A DNA stretch of 64,000 bases from JBGSKY01 sp041740995 (GCA_041740995.1 JBGSKY010000311.1:26534-90533), one strand, 5' to 3'. Numbered from the stretch's first letter, positions 46,282 to 56,358 are shown. Numbers and translations: made by a program. The notes: generated from the sequence alone by a model not told the origin.

Positions 46282-47073
46282 TCACAGCACGCCAAAAATC
46301 CATCCTTCAAGATCCGCAATCGCGCGTTCGGCATCAGTTAGCGGTGGCGAAAAATATTGCTGTAGAATGTGACGTCGATCGGATTCGGACAGCCATCGTG
46401 CAACGCTGTACGCGTCTTGCTGATCGACCGTTCGACCATCGCGCGGATATCGATTTCGGACCAGCGAAGGGTAGATTTCCGCGATGACTGATTTGCCCAC
46501 TGGAGGATGCCAACCGTCGAACGGCCAAAAGTGAATTCGCTCCGGAACGGCATCGCGAATACGACGCAACCATGGTAGCCCGGCATGAGTCGAGGTCGCG
46601 ACGCTACCTTGCATGTCAAACTGGAAAACGGATTTAGCAGAACTCGTCCATCGTTCAGCGAGCCTGAACTCGCTACTGTCGCCGACACGGAACTTCGCTG
46701 GCCCGTCAATTGTTCGTAACGCTTTAACGGTCGCATCTTCCAGATCGGTTGGCCAATGCGTGCAGAAGTCCTCAAGAAAAAATCGCCAACTGCTCAGTCG
46801 ATAACGTTGGAAATACGTTAGCGGGAATGAGAATCCATGATCTATCCCAATGAACAATCGCTCGCTTCCTTGTAGCTGACTTATCAACCAGCTAGCAACT
46901 GCCGATCGCGACCAGTTGCTCTTTCGCTTGCCATCAATAGAAGTCGGAGCGGCAATGCCTTTGACCTCGCCGTCGCTACACGATTGATAAACTTGGATCG
47001 CCGAAGTCGGCGTTGTCGGGCGATCACGACCCGAGTAGTCCACGCCGATATGTCGATCAAAGAGCAATCTCAT
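46282..47073 (-). CDS. RNase H-fold protein (DUF429-like)
   Basis: The 263-residue protein shows the pattern of DUF429-like predicted RNase H-fold nucleases: an N-terminal acidic residue (IGVDYSGRDRP), a second acidic strand (RLFIGIDHGFSF), AEIYPSLV and a C-terminal DQQDAYSVARWL. The acidic residues in the usual strand positions suggest metal-dependent activity; substrate is unknown. It follows the small lipoprotein gene by 12 bases, so the two are probably cotranscribed. Its relation to known toxins or CRISPR-linked nucleases is not evident. Confidence 0.7.
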   Translation of the reverse strand: MRLLFDRHIGVDYSGRDRPTTPTSAIQVYQSCSDGEVKGIAAPTSIDGKRKSNWSRSAVASWLISQLQGSERLFIGIDHGFSFPLTYFQRYRLSSWRFFLEDFCTHWPTDLEDATVKALRTIDGPAKFRVGDSSEFRLAERWTSSAKSVFQFDMQGSVATSTHAGLPWLRRIRDAVPERIHFWPFDGWHPPVGKSVIAEIYPSLVRNRYPRDGRTVDQQDAYSVARWLSESDRRHILQQYFSPPLTDAERAIADLEGWIFGVL

Positions 47074-47085
47074 GGCTGCTGGAAA

Positions 47086-47385
47086 CTAGTCCAGATCGTA
47101 AACGCGTTCTTCAAGCGTACCGCGATCGCCTGTCGCTTCGCAAACCATCTTCTTTGCGACTGGATCTTGCGTGATTTCCAGTTTGAACGTCTCTCCATCA
47201 CTTGCGACTCCGGTACCCGAAAAGCCGCCTTCCTTGGGAGACAAACTAATTTCCGTCAGCGTCAAACTGTTTGTCAATTTCGCTTCGACGGTTTCTTTAG
47301 GCCATTTTCCTGGATTGGCGGCGTCGCAGCCTGCAAACGCCAACAAGCAACAAACGACCAGCATGGATAAACAACGATACATCAT
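47086..47385 (-). CDS. Small lipoprotein
   Basis: The 99-residue product has a lipoprotein signal peptide with lipobox LAFAGC (Cys near residue 19) followed by a short beta-rich domain (LTLTEISLSPKEGGFSGTGVAS). No family is recognised. ATG at 47385 or 47382 (adjacent) is more likely than the GTG at 47394. It is 42 bases downstream of pgi on the same strand and may belong to its transcript. Confidence 0.8.
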   Translation of the reverse strand: MMYRCLSMLVVCCLLAFAGCDAANPGKWPKETVEAKLTNSLTLTEISLSPKEGGFSGTGVASDGETFKLEITQDPVAKKMVCEATGDRGTLEERVYDLD

Positions 47386-47436
47386 GGCTATCACCTTTTT
47401 CTATGAGGAAAGATCTTCAGTTTATAACTTAAACGC

Positions 47437-49059
47437 TCACTTGGTCTGTCGATAATACTCAATTAATTGATTCGTTGAACTGTCGTGGGAAAGTGGAGTT
47501 TGATTATTTTCAAGCTCCGGAATAATCGCCGACGCAAGCTGCTTCCCTAATTCGACGCCCCACTGATCGAATGGATTGATGTCCCAAATGACGCCCTGAG
47601 TAAAAACGCTATGTTCGTACAACGCGATCAACTTACCAAGCATCGAAGGGGTTAAAAGGTCCATTAGCAGCGTATTAGATGGCCGGTTGCCCGCGAAAAC
47701 GCGATGCGGAATGAGCGCCTCTGGCGTACCTTCAGCGCGAACTTGTTCCGCAGTCTTTCCCATCGCAAGTGCTTCGCCTTGGGCAAACACATTGGCCATC
47801 AATTTATCATGATGGTCACCATGAGGGTTAAGTGATTTTGCGAAAGCGATAAAGTCGCAAGGCACGAGCGAGGTGCCTTGGTGGATTAACTGATAAAACG
47901 AGTGCTGGCCGTTTGTTCCTGGTTCACCCCAAAAGATTGGCCCAGTAGCGTAATCGACGCTAGTTCCATCCAGCGTTACGGACTTGCCATTGCTCTCCAT
48001 TGTCAACTGCTGCAAGTATGCTGGGAATCGCTTCAAGTATTGATCATAGGGAAGCACCGCTACGGTTTCGGCGCCAAAGAAGTTAGCGTACCAGACAGTC
48101 AACAGTCCCATAATCGCTGGCATGTTGGCATTCAGTGGAGCCGTGCGGAAATGTTCGTCCATCGCATGAAAACCGGCGAGCAGTTGACGAAAGTTGTCAG
48201 CTCCAATCGCCAACATCGTCGATAATCCGATAGCAGAATCCATCGAGTAACGTCCGCCGACCCAATCCCAAAAACCGAACATGTTTTCGGTATCAATCCC
48301 GAATTGGCTGACTTCTTTAGCGTTGGTCGATACAGCAACAAAATGCTTGGCGACGGCAGACAAATCGTTATCCATCGCGGCCAACAACCACTGACGAGCT
48401 GACCGGGCGTTGGTCATCGTTTCTTGAGTCGTGAATGTCTTAGAAGCGACAATAAATAACGTTTCACTTGGCTGCAGACCAATCGTCGCTTCAACAAAGT
48501 CTGTCGCATCAACATTGGAGACAAAATAAAAGTTCAGCTCGCGGTTGCTGTAGTGCCGCAAAGCTTCGTAAGCCATAACGGGGCCTAAATCGGAACCGCC
48601 GATACCAATGTTGACGATGTTGCGAATCGGTTTGCCGGTGTGGCCAGTCCATTGCCGCGAAGTTATTTTCTGTACAAAGGTAGCCATCTGATTTAAGACC
48701 GCGTGGACATCAGGCACAACATCACGGCCTTCGAATTTCACTACACTCTCACTGGGGGCGCGAAGCGCTGTGTGCAAGACGGCGCGTTGCTCAGTCGTAT
48801 TAATTTTTTCGCCTGTGAACATTGCCTCAATTCGATCACGCAAATTCAACGACTCGGCAAGTTCGATAAGCCGTTTCAGTGTTTCGGATGTGATACGATT
48901 TTTGGAATAATCAAGCAGGATACCTTCGCTGCGGAGAGTGAACTTTTTTGCGCGATCTGGATCCGCTGCAAACATGTCTCGTAGATGCGACGATTTGATT
49001 TCCGCAAAGTGCTGGTTCAGTGCGATCCAATGACTATTTTTTTGCAGTGACGTACTCAT
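47437..49059 (-). CDS. pgi: Glucose-6-phosphate isomerase
   Basis: The 540-residue cytoplasmic enzyme interconverts glucose 6-phosphate and fructose 6-phosphate in glycolysis. It has the family signatures NIGIGGSDLGPVMAYEAL and IWDINPFDQWGVELGKQLA, the phosphate-binding SKTFTTQET, and the active-site ALYEHSVFTQGVIWD. Length is that of the bacterial enzyme. It starts 16 bases after the glycosyltransferase gene, so the two share a transcript; both draw on hexose phosphates and sugar nucleotides. Confidence 0.97.
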   Translation of the reverse strand: MSTSLQKNSHWIALNQHFAEIKSSHLRDMFAADPDRAKKFTLRSEGILLDYSKNRITSETLKRLIELAESLNLRDRIEAMFTGEKINTTEQRAVLHTALRAPSESVVKFEGRDVVPDVHAVLNQMATFVQKITSRQWTGHTGKPIRNIVNIGIGGSDLGPVMAYEALRHYSNRELNFYFVSNVDATDFVEATIGLQPSETLFIVASKTFTTQETMTNARSARQWLLAAMDNDLSAVAKHFVAVSTNAKEVSQFGIDTENMFGFWDWVGGRYSMDSAIGLSTMLAIGADNFRQLLAGFHAMDEHFRTAPLNANMPAIMGLLTVWYANFFGAETVAVLPYDQYLKRFPAYLQQLTMESNGKSVTLDGTSVDYATGPIFWGEPGTNGQHSFYQLIHQGTSLVPCDFIAFAKSLNPHGDHHDKLMANVFAQGEALAMGKTAEQVRAEGTPEALIPHRVFAGNRPSNTLLMDLLTPSMLGKLIALYEHSVFTQGVIWDINPFDQWGVELGKQLASAIIPELENNQTPLSHDSSTNQLIEYYRQTK

Positions 49060-49075
49060 GTGAAAAGTTTCTGGC

Positions 49076-50455
49076 CTAAGTTGTAGTAGCAGGTTGGATT
49101 ATTTTAGTTTGTGTTTCGTCGATACGGTCGCAAAGTTGCCGAAATGATTGCTGCCAGGTGAGCACCTGGGTTTTACGTTCAATTTGTGGTCGACTTGCAC
49201 CCCATTGTTGTTCCCATTGACTGATTAAAGCAGCCAATGAACCAGGGTCAGACAAATCACAATAAAGATTCGCATCCCCGCCTACTTCATGATGAATGGC
49301 GATGTCGCTAACAAATGGCTGGCAACCATGCCACAGCGATTCAACAATCGGTAAACCAAACCCTTCTGTTAACGATGGAAACAGGATACCACGAGCATTG
49401 GCATAACACATGTTAAGCTCTGAATCGGTCACGTCATGCAACATGAAAAGCTGTTTTCCAAATCGAGGATTATTTTGCATTCGTTGAACAACGGATTTTC
49501 CCTGCCAACCGCATCGACCTATTACTAGCAGCTTTACATCGGGATGCGTCTTCCAAACTTGTTCCAACGCGTCTAAGGCATAATGATGATTCTTTCGAAT
49601 TTCGATCGAACCGACCATGAGGTATGGGGTTTTATTTTGCGACGCGTCAAAGAGGGTTGAGATTGCTCGACGAACAAACCCATCGCGAGGAACAATCTGT
49701 GCGCCTAATGCAAATGATGAAATTGAAAACTTATTGCCCGAATAACTTGATTGCTGATTGGTATAGTCCCTAAACTGCCGTGCAACAGTTTCGGAGATTG
49801 CGATGACGCCATCGGCTAATTCAGAAATGTGACTTAAGTAACTGCGGAAATTGCGAACTTCTTCTTGGTCATAGTGCTCCGCATGAGTATGTGGTATCAG
49901 ATCGTAGAGAACAAAAATTAATTTGAGCCCGGCCGTCTTCGCAGATTTGATCGCATCCCAGTCTGTATGTTTGGACCAATAAGAATCGGGCAGCAGCAAC
50001 ACATCATTGGCGACCATTGGCGCTGGGTCGGCCGGGGCATTACGATCAAAGGCTTGCGAGATTCGCACTGGCGCACGAAAAGCCCCAAGATGTCCAGGCA
50101 ATGGAAGCAGCCAACGTCGCAACATTGGCACTTGCAATCGATCGCACAACGCCGACGCAGTTACGCGATAAAACTCTGGCAAATGCGAGACGATATCGTC
50201 GCGCCAACGCAGCGGATGATTTGAAAGCCTCAGTGTGGCGGGGTCGCTTCCATTCATCGCCGCCAAGCAAAAGCGTCCCTGTTCCAAGATGACTGGTCGG
50301 AACGAAAAATTGACCGAATCATCAATTTTCGCCGCTTCGCTACAAAGCAAGCGAACAACCCGTTGGACGCCAGTATGAAATCGACCGTTCACGGTGTGCG
50401 TGCAATCGATCCAAACCTTTTGCTTTGGCGTTCGTGGTTGGTCGGGCTGGGGCAT
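49076..50455 (-). CDS. Glycosyltransferase family 4 (group 1)
   Basis: The 459-residue GT-B enzyme carries a C-terminal donor-binding domain (PYLMVGSIEIRKNHHYALDAL, LLVIGRCGW) with the E-x7-E motif EGFGLPIVE (about 380). Its N-terminal domain has GVQRVVR and a conserved acidic patch (LYDLIPH). Group 1 enzymes use activated nucleotide sugars; exact linkage unknown. It follows dnaB after 165 bases and precedes pgi by 16 bases. The ATG at 50455 is preferred over the TTG at 50458. Confidence 0.9.
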   Translation of the reverse strand: MPQPDQPRTPKQKVWIDCTHTVNGRFHTGVQRVVRLLCSEAAKIDDSVNFSFRPVILEQGRFCLAAMNGSDPATLRLSNHPLRWRDDIVSHLPEFYRVTASALCDRLQVPMLRRWLLPLPGHLGAFRAPVRISQAFDRNAPADPAPMVANDVLLLPDSYWSKHTDWDAIKSAKTAGLKLIFVLYDLIPHTHAEHYDQEEVRNFRSYLSHISELADGVIAISETVARQFRDYTNQQSSYSGNKFSISSFALGAQIVPRDGFVRRAISTLFDASQNKTPYLMVGSIEIRKNHHYALDALEQVWKTHPDVKLLVIGRCGWQGKSVVQRMQNNPRFGKQLFMLHDVTDSELNMCYANARGILFPSLTEGFGLPIVESLWHGCQPFVSDIAIHHEVGGDANLYCDLSDPGSLAALISQWEQQWGASRPQIERKTQVLTWQQSFRQLCDRIDETQTKIIQPATTT

Positions 50456-50620
50456 CAATCACGTGCTTGGACGAAACTTTGGACAAACGATTCCAGTGTT
50501 TCTGATGGCCAAGATGCCACGAGCTAACGCTGGAAAACTCGGTATATCGTAGCAAACACGGCACGATTGGTGAGACCTGTTTTGTCCGGAACGTCTAAGC
50601 CATACATTTTTTATAGAGAT

Positions 50621-52087
50621 CTAGAATCCACCAGGAGTCGAGAAATCATTACTGCTATCGAATTCGTTGTAGCGCTCCGCAGCCTTGTTGGAAAATCGAG
50701 TAAAATCTCGCTCCCAAAGCAATTCGATATCGCCAACCGGACCATTTCGTTGTTTAGCAATAATAATTTCAGCATTGCCACGTAGTGCGTCCGCTTCTTC
50801 GCCGCGAGCATAGTAGTCTTCGCGATGAACAAACATCACCACATCTGCATCTTGTTCGATCGCTCCACTTTCGCGCAAATGGCTCAACTTTGGTCTGTGA
50901 TCTTTGCCCTCTTCTGCTTGTCGATTTAATTGCGCCAAACATAAAACCGGGACTTCCAATTCCCGCGCGAGCATCTTCAACCGCCGCGCAATCTTGGCGA
51001 CTTGTTCTTGACGCGGATCTTTGGGATTGTCTGGCTCCAACAGTTGCAAGTAATCGATAACTATCAAGCCTAATCGACGCCCATCTTTCTTTTTCGTTTC
51101 CGTTTGCGTGATGCGGCGCGCAACAGCCGCTATTTCGCTAACCGTTCGACTGGGCGCGTCATCGACGTACAACGAGGACTGGCTGATAGCTGACGCGTGT
51201 TGCAGCAGACGTTGGCGTTCTTCCTGTGTGACCGAACCGTTTCGCAATCGCGAACCATTGACACGAGCAACCGAGCAGAGCAGTCGATCCGCTAATTCGA
51301 TCGATGACATTTCTAGCGAAACGAACAAAACCGGCGCAAGTTCTTGCATTGCAACTTGCTCGGCAATGTTCATCGCAAAAGCGGTTTTGCCCATACTTGG
51401 TCGGGCGGCAAGAATGACCAACTCGCCGCTGTGCAGGCCACCAGTCATGTGATCGAATTCAGTAAAATGCGTCATGACGCCATCGGCCAACTGTTCGCCT
51501 TTCATTCGCGCATTGATGCGATGCATCGCTTGCTTAAGGACATCGCTGATCGTCGATGCGGAATTTGCACTTCGGTCATCTTGAATTTGAAAGATTCGTT
51601 GCTCGGCTTGCGACGTCAACTCCTTAGCCTCGAATGATTCATCATAAGCATCGCGCAAAATGCTTGATGAAGCTTCGATCAATCGACGCATCGTTGCTTT
51701 TTCGCGAACAATTTCCGCGTAGTAAACTGCGTGAGCAGCGTTGGGTACCGAATTGGCCAACTTGCCCAGATACGCGGCACCACCAACTAATTCAAAATCG
51801 TTAGCGTCCTTCAATCGTGAGACGAGCAGCGTGACGTCGATCTTTCGACCGCTGTCATGCATCTCCTTCATGTGCTTGTAAAGCTTGAGATGCGCATCGT
51901 CGTAGAAATCATCTTCACGAATCACCATCGTGAGATCATTGAGCACATCGGGGTTGAGCAACGCACTTCCCAGAACCGCCATCTCTGCAGTCAAATCGAC
52001 CGGCGGCGAACGATCAAGGTAATCGGCAGGGCGAATTGGCTTAGGTTCGTCTGAGCGATACCGCGACTTTTTCTCGTTCACAGGCAT
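50621..52087 (-). CDS. dnaB: Replicative DNA helicase DnaB
   Basis: DnaB is the hexameric 5'-3' helicase that unwinds DNA at the replication fork. The 488-residue protein has the N-terminal helical domain (about 25-130, AVLGSALLNPDVL), a linker and the RecA-like motor domain with Walker A ARPSMGKTAFAMN (about 226-238), Walker B LIVIDYLQLLEP and the arginine-containing C-terminal motif GPVGDIELLWERDFTRF. No intein is present. An AAGGAGG ribosome-binding site precedes its ATG. Confidence 0.97.
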   Translation of the reverse strand: MPVNEKKSRYRSDEPKPIRPADYLDRSPPVDLTAEMAVLGSALLNPDVLNDLTMVIREDDFYDDAHLKLYKHMKEMHDSGRKIDVTLLVSRLKDANDFELVGGAAYLGKLANSVPNAAHAVYYAEIVREKATMRRLIEASSSILRDAYDESFEAKELTSQAEQRIFQIQDDRSANSASTISDVLKQAMHRINARMKGEQLADGVMTHFTEFDHMTGGLHSGELVILAARPSMGKTAFAMNIAEQVAMQELAPVLFVSLEMSSIELADRLLCSVARVNGSRLRNGSVTQEERQRLLQHASAISQSSLYVDDAPSRTVSEIAAVARRITQTETKKKDGRRLGLIVIDYLQLLEPDNPKDPRQEQVAKIARRLKMLARELEVPVLCLAQLNRQAEEGKDHRPKLSHLRESGAIEQDADVVMFVHREDYYARGEEADALRGNAEIIIAKQRNGPVGDIELLWERDFTRFSNKAAERYNEFDSSNDFSTPGGF

Positions 52088-52397
52088 GTGATCCTCCTTG
52101 AGCTTTTGTCAGTGTTTCCGCCCGATCACGACAGGAAATCGGAGAAAATGCTGGTTTACTGCGGCAATCCGGAAACCCGCATTGGTGCGGTCAAATAGGC
52201 CTGCTATCTTAGCAATCGTGGCTCAATCGGCGAGCCAAAATATTGCCGTTTTCGTCGTCAAGCCTCTTTTGAACAGCAAAATTTCAGCAAACATTTTTTC
52301 AGCACAAGCAAATTTCTTACGCTGAATTACACTCCCGCAAAATCCCGGCGTTCGCCATCGAGCAACTCCTCCCGCCTTAACTTCAACGAGAAACTTC
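52088..52397. other. Divergent intergenic region dnaB / EboE-like gene
   Basis: About 310 bases. Apart from the dnaB ribosome-binding site nothing specific is recognised; both promoters presumably lie here. Confidence 0.5.
52093..52099 (-). promoter_or_regulatory. Ribosome-binding site of dnaB (AAGGAGG)
   Basis: A full-consensus Shine-Dalgarno on the minus strand, five bases before the dnaB ATG at 52087. It is the strongest such site in the window and fixes the dnaB start. Confidence 0.75.
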
Positions 52398-53699
52398 ATG
52401 TCACAGCACACCCAGTTTATTCAGCAAGTGCCACCTTTGAGCACGCTGGGCTATTGCATGAATGTACACCCAACGATTGATCTTCAGTCGTTGCTCGAAA
52501 ACTTGGCAAACTACACTGCGCCAATTCATGAACAGTTACGCCGTTCGACGATACCATCGCCGAACACCCAACTTGGTGTGGGACTCTGGTTATCTGAATC
52601 TGTTGTTGATCAGTTGCAAAAACAGTCAAATCTTGAACTATTGCTTCAAAATTTGAACTCGCTAAATCTGCAACCCTTTACGCTAAATGGATTTCCACAA
52701 AGTAATTTTCACCAACCGGTTGTGAAGCATCGAGTTTACGAACCAACATGGTGGCAGAAGGAACGACTGAGCTACACAAAGAAACTCGCTGAACTCTTGG
52801 CCCAGCTACTTCCAGAAAATTCAATCGGTTCGATTTCAACTTTGCCGTTGTCTTGGTCAATCCCGATGCTCACCGAGCAACACTATCGCGAAGCGACGAA
52901 CAACCTGTTGGAAATGGCCGAACATTTAGAGCGAATCTATGAGAACACAGGCCGAAAAATCTTGTTGGCAATTGAACCCGAACCGGGTTGCGCTATCGGC
53001 GACAGTGCCGCAATGCGAAAGTTCTTTCTGCGATACTTATTCAAGACGCCGCAAAGAAAACGATCGCAAGAATACCTTACCGTTTGCCATGACGTTTGCC
53101 ATGCTGCGGTCATGCGTGAGGACCAACGACAACACATTCATGCGTATCGCGAATGCGGCATTCGGATCGGAAAAATTCAGGTCTCTTCAGCAATTTATGT
53201 TGATTGGGATCAGATGAATTCCGATCAGCGCCGGGAAGCGTTCGCGCAAGTCACTGGTTTCGCAGAAGATCGCTACTTGCACCAAACAACGATACGAAAT
53301 GGGCCAGTGGGTTCGGTTCGATTCGCAGAAGACTTGTGCCAAGTGGTCGCTGGCGTGACTGCTCCCGAACGTTTGATCGGAAATTGGACAATTCACTTTC
53401 ATGTCCCAATACATCTAACGAACTTCGGTCAGCTTCAAACGACGGGCCAGGCAATTGATGAAACAATAGAAGCGATTTCCAGCTTGCCATCAACACCGAT
53501 GTCAAATGGCAAGCCTTCGCTTCCAGTCGTGCAAACTTTGCCCCCTGGCAATCCGATTGATTCCAGCTTCTTTTCGGGACATTTTGAAATTGAAACATAC
53601 GCTTGGTCGGTCCTACCTGAAGGCTTCAGACGCAACAATCTTGTCGATGACATTCTTGACGAATTTCGATTCTTCATGCCCAAGCTTTCGAGCAAATAA
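52398..53699 (+). CDS. EboE-like TIM-barrel metabolite-traffic protein
   Basis: The 433-residue protein matches the EboE family (xylose-isomerase-like TIM barrel): LGYCMNVHP near the N-terminus, LNGFPQSNFH, the central IEPEPGC metal-binding-type motif (about 200), CHDVCHAAV, KIQVSSAIY and HFHVPIHL near the end. EboE belongs to the eboABCDEF cluster, which is needed to export or traffic precursors of scytonemin-like or related compounds in some bacteria. Here eboABCDF are not adjacent; the next gene encodes CorA. Its metabolic role in this organism is therefore open. Confidence 0.8.
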   Translation: MSQHTQFIQQVPPLSTLGYCMNVHPTIDLQSLLENLANYTAPIHEQLRRSTIPSPNTQLGVGLWLSESVVDQLQKQSNLELLLQNLNSLNLQPFTLNGFPQSNFHQPVVKHRVYEPTWWQKERLSYTKKLAELLAQLLPENSIGSISTLPLSWSIPMLTEQHYREATNNLLEMAEHLERIYENTGRKILLAIEPEPGCAIGDSAAMRKFFLRYLFKTPQRKRSQEYLTVCHDVCHAAVMREDQRQHIHAYRECGIRIGKIQVSSAIYVDWDQMNSDQRREAFAQVTGFAEDRYLHQTTIRNGPVGSVRFAEDLCQVVAGVTAPERLIGNWTIHFHVPIHLTNFGQLQTTGQAIDETIEAISSLPSTPMSNGKPSLPVVQTLPPGNPIDSSFFSGHFEIETYAWSVLPEGFRRNNLVDDILDEFRFFMPKLSSK

Positions 53700-53713
53700 A
53701 GTAGGCGTCCGCA

Positions 53714-54814
53714 ATGTCACAACCACATGACAAGAATAAAAAGAAGCGCCCACGCTGGCGAACGAAAAAACGAATGGTCCCTGCTGGCGCTGCACCGGGA
53801 ACAATGCACGTCGATCCGACAGCCGACGAGACAATCATTCGCGTAATCACAGCCAATAATGGAAGCTTCGTGGATCGCGAACACGTATCGATCGCGCAAC
53901 TGGAACAAATGCTGGAGTCTCCTTCTTGGATTTGGATCGACGTCTCCGGCTTGGGTACTGAATCTTCGCTGAAACGGATTGCCGAACTGGTAAAGATTCA
54001 TCCGCTTGCTATGGAAGACGTACTGCACGTAAACCAGCGAGCAAAGGTTGATCAATTTGGTGACAGCTTATTTGTTGTCGCGCGCATGATCGATGGAACC
54101 GACGCTCGTGACAGCGAGCAGATATCGTTTATTTTGCGACCAAACATCTTGGTAAGCTTCCAACAACGTCATGGCGACTGCTGGGATCCAGTCCGGATCC
54201 GAATTCGCGATGGCAAAAACGCATTCCGCAGCCACAGCATCGACTATTTGCTGTACGCATTGCTAGATTCAATTATCGACAGCTACTTCCCATTTATCGA
54301 TCAGCTTGCCGACCAACTCGATCACATCGACGAATCGATCACCTTGGGATTGGAAGATGGCGCCTTCGACAAGCTGCATCAATTACGCAGCCAACTTCTT
54401 GCATTGCGACGAGTTATAAGACCGCACCGCGATATGGTAAATCAATTGATTCGCGACGATTATGATTTAATCGTACCGGAGACAAGGATTTTTCTGCGAG
54501 ATTGTTATGACCACGTGATTCATGTCAGTGATTCGACCGACACTTACAATGAAGCGGCCAATGGAATCCGCGATTACCACATGTCGATGGTCAGCAATCG
54601 AATGAACGAAATTATGAAAGTGCTGACGATCATGTCGAGCATTTTCATTCCGTTGTCGTTTGTTGTTGGTCTGTACGGAATGAATTTTAATACCGATCTT
54701 CCAGGCAATATGCCAGAGTTGAACATCCCACATTCATACGAATACTTATTGCTTTTTATGGCTTGCGCTGCCGTTGGAATGCTGCTTTACTTTCGCAAGA
54801 AGAAATGGATTTGA
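53714..54814 (+). CDS. corA: CorA magnesium/cobalt transporter
   Basis: The 366-residue protein has a cytoplasmic N-terminal funnel domain with WIDVSGLG and HPLAMEDVLHVNQRAKVD, and two C-terminal membrane helices (about 305-325 and 340-360). The CorA signature YGMNF closes the first helix and a basic RKKKW tail follows the second. It forms a pentameric Mg2+ channel. Its N-terminal ~30 residues are Lys/Arg rich (KNKKKRPRWRTKKR). It starts 14 bases after the EboE-like gene, so they are cotranscribed. Confidence 0.95.
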   Translation: MSQPHDKNKKKRPRWRTKKRMVPAGAAPGTMHVDPTADETIIRVITANNGSFVDREHVSIAQLEQMLESPSWIWIDVSGLGTESSLKRIAELVKIHPLAMEDVLHVNQRAKVDQFGDSLFVVARMIDGTDARDSEQISFILRPNILVSFQQRHGDCWDPVRIRIRDGKNAFRSHSIDYLLYALLDSIIDSYFPFIDQLADQLDHIDESITLGLEDGAFDKLHQLRSQLLALRRVIRPHRDMVNQLIRDDYDLIVPETRIFLRDCYDHVIHVSDSTDTYNEAANGIRDYHMSMVSNRMNEIMKVLTIMSSIFIPLSFVVGLYGMNFNTDLPGNMPELNIPHSYEYLLLFMACAAVGMLLYFRKKKWI

Positions 54815-54846
54815 ATTCAAAATCGACTTTCCGCAACAAGTCTGGC

Positions 54847-56358
54847 TTATCTCTGGGGCAACAATTCAAACAACAATATCTCTGGTCGATCTTCGTCTCT
54901 TGTCTGATGAACGATACCCACTAATTTTCCATCCGCCACATTCAGAATGGCTGCTCCATTAATCGGCTGAGGAAAATTGCTCCTTTGCGGTAAGAAAATC
55001 GATTCATTTTCGAAGCTTAACTGCGTCGGTTCCATCGGGATGTATCTTTGATTCCCCTCGCACAAAAGCACCAGTTCCATCGCCTTTAGTTTCGATGAAT
55101 CCAATTGTCCCATTCGTTCTGCAGGCCAGGTTTCAATGCCTATCGGGAATCCATCGAGCTTGATGCGGATGTTGCTTGAACTACTGAGTTTCTTAATATC
55201 GTTCAGTTGAGATTTCAAATCTTTCAGTGCCCAAGTTTGACCAACGCACTCCAACAAAGCTGAATCGGCAAGACTTTCATTCGGCGGATGAAAAAGGTCG
55301 CTTGGCCCGAGAACCGATCCATCGCTTAACGGCAGAATCCATCCGCTACGAGTTTGCGTTCGACTGAATCCATAAAACGAAGTCTTCCATCGCAGCACAG
55401 CAAGTTGCATCGGCGGCATCGTTTCCATGTCCAACCGCATTGCCGGTCCAGTCGCGATTGGCGTATTCCATTCTTGCCATTGCTTGGGCGGTTCTGGTTG
55501 CAACTCAAAGCGATGTCCAGTAACAACCGGCTGGCCCGGAGGTTCAGGCGTCGCGAAACCGATTCCTCCCACCGCGATGCTTGAAAGCGAACTGGCTTGG
55601 ACCGCAAGCCCACGAAAACCCATATCCATTTTGAGTCCGCTGACATTCCAAAAATTTGTATTGTCGCGAACTAATGAACGATAATCTGCATCGACCGAAA
55701 CCTCTACTCGCACTCGTTGTGAATCGGGCGATAGTGCGATCGATTGCACCTTGCCGACCTCTAATCCACGAAACAGCAACGGGGCAGCATTTTGCAGTCC
55801 GCCAAGCATGCTCGCTTCGAGCATGATCTCTAGACTTTCACCAGGCAGACTAGTGGCAGGTGGTGATGAGAGTCCAGCAAAATGGTACATCGCCTTTGGT
55901 TTGCGACGCGATGGATCGACCGCAATATATTGCCCAGAAAGCAACGTATCTAAGCCGTTTAGTCCACGAAAGGAAGCTTCCGGCCGAACTATCCAAAATC
56001 GTGTACCTTCGGTAGCAACGAGCGATGCCTGTTCATCGACACGAGCAACAATCATCACTCGATCAAGCGAAGGGTCGAGTTTGATTTGAGTTATCGCGCC
56101 AACTTCCACGCCACGATGCCGCAAAGAATCGCCGACCTTCAGGCCTGCACCATCTTCGAAAGAAATAGTGATTTCAATGCCCGTTGAACGAAGCGTCAAA
56201 TAACTTACGCCGCTCGCTACTAATAACGCGATGATTGAAACCCAAATGACTACGCCTGGAAACCGCAGGCCTGTTACATTTCGAGCTACAATCGCTTCAG
56301 GAAACGATTCTTTCGCGTTGGAACGATTGTTGTTGAGGTCCGAGTCTGGAACTGTCAT
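54847..56358 (-). CDS. PqiB/MlaD-like MCE-domain protein
   Basis: The 503-residue protein has one N-terminal membrane helix (about 34-55) and two MCE domains (about 60-140, EDGAGLKVGDSLRHRGVEVGAI; and about 180-260, ASMLGGLQNAAPLLFRGLEVGKV), the arrangement of PqiB/YebT proteins that form periplasmic lipid-transport tubes. E. coli PqiB has three MCE domains, so this is a shorter version. Its start overlaps the PqiA-like gene by four bases (ATGA), so the two are translationally coupled. Confidence 0.88.
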   Translation of the reverse strand: MTVPDSDLNNNRSNAKESFPEAIVARNVTGLRFPGVVIWVSIIALLVASGVSYLTLRSTGIEITISFEDGAGLKVGDSLRHRGVEVGAITQIKLDPSLDRVMIVARVDEQASLVATEGTRFWIVRPEASFRGLNGLDTLLSGQYIAVDPSRRKPKAMYHFAGLSSPPATSLPGESLEIMLEASMLGGLQNAAPLLFRGLEVGKVQSIALSPDSQRVRVEVSVDADYRSLVRDNTNFWNVSGLKMDMGFRGLAVQASSLSSIAVGGIGFATPEPPGQPVVTGHRFELQPEPPKQWQEWNTPIATGPAMRLDMETMPPMQLAVLRWKTSFYGFSRTQTRSGWILPLSDGSVLGPSDLFHPPNESLADSALLECVGQTWALKDLKSQLNDIKKLSSSSNIRIKLDGFPIGIETWPAERMGQLDSSKLKAMELVLLCEGNQRYIPMEPTQLSFENESIFLPQRSNFPQPINGAAILNVADGKLVGIVHQTRDEDRPEILLFELLPQR

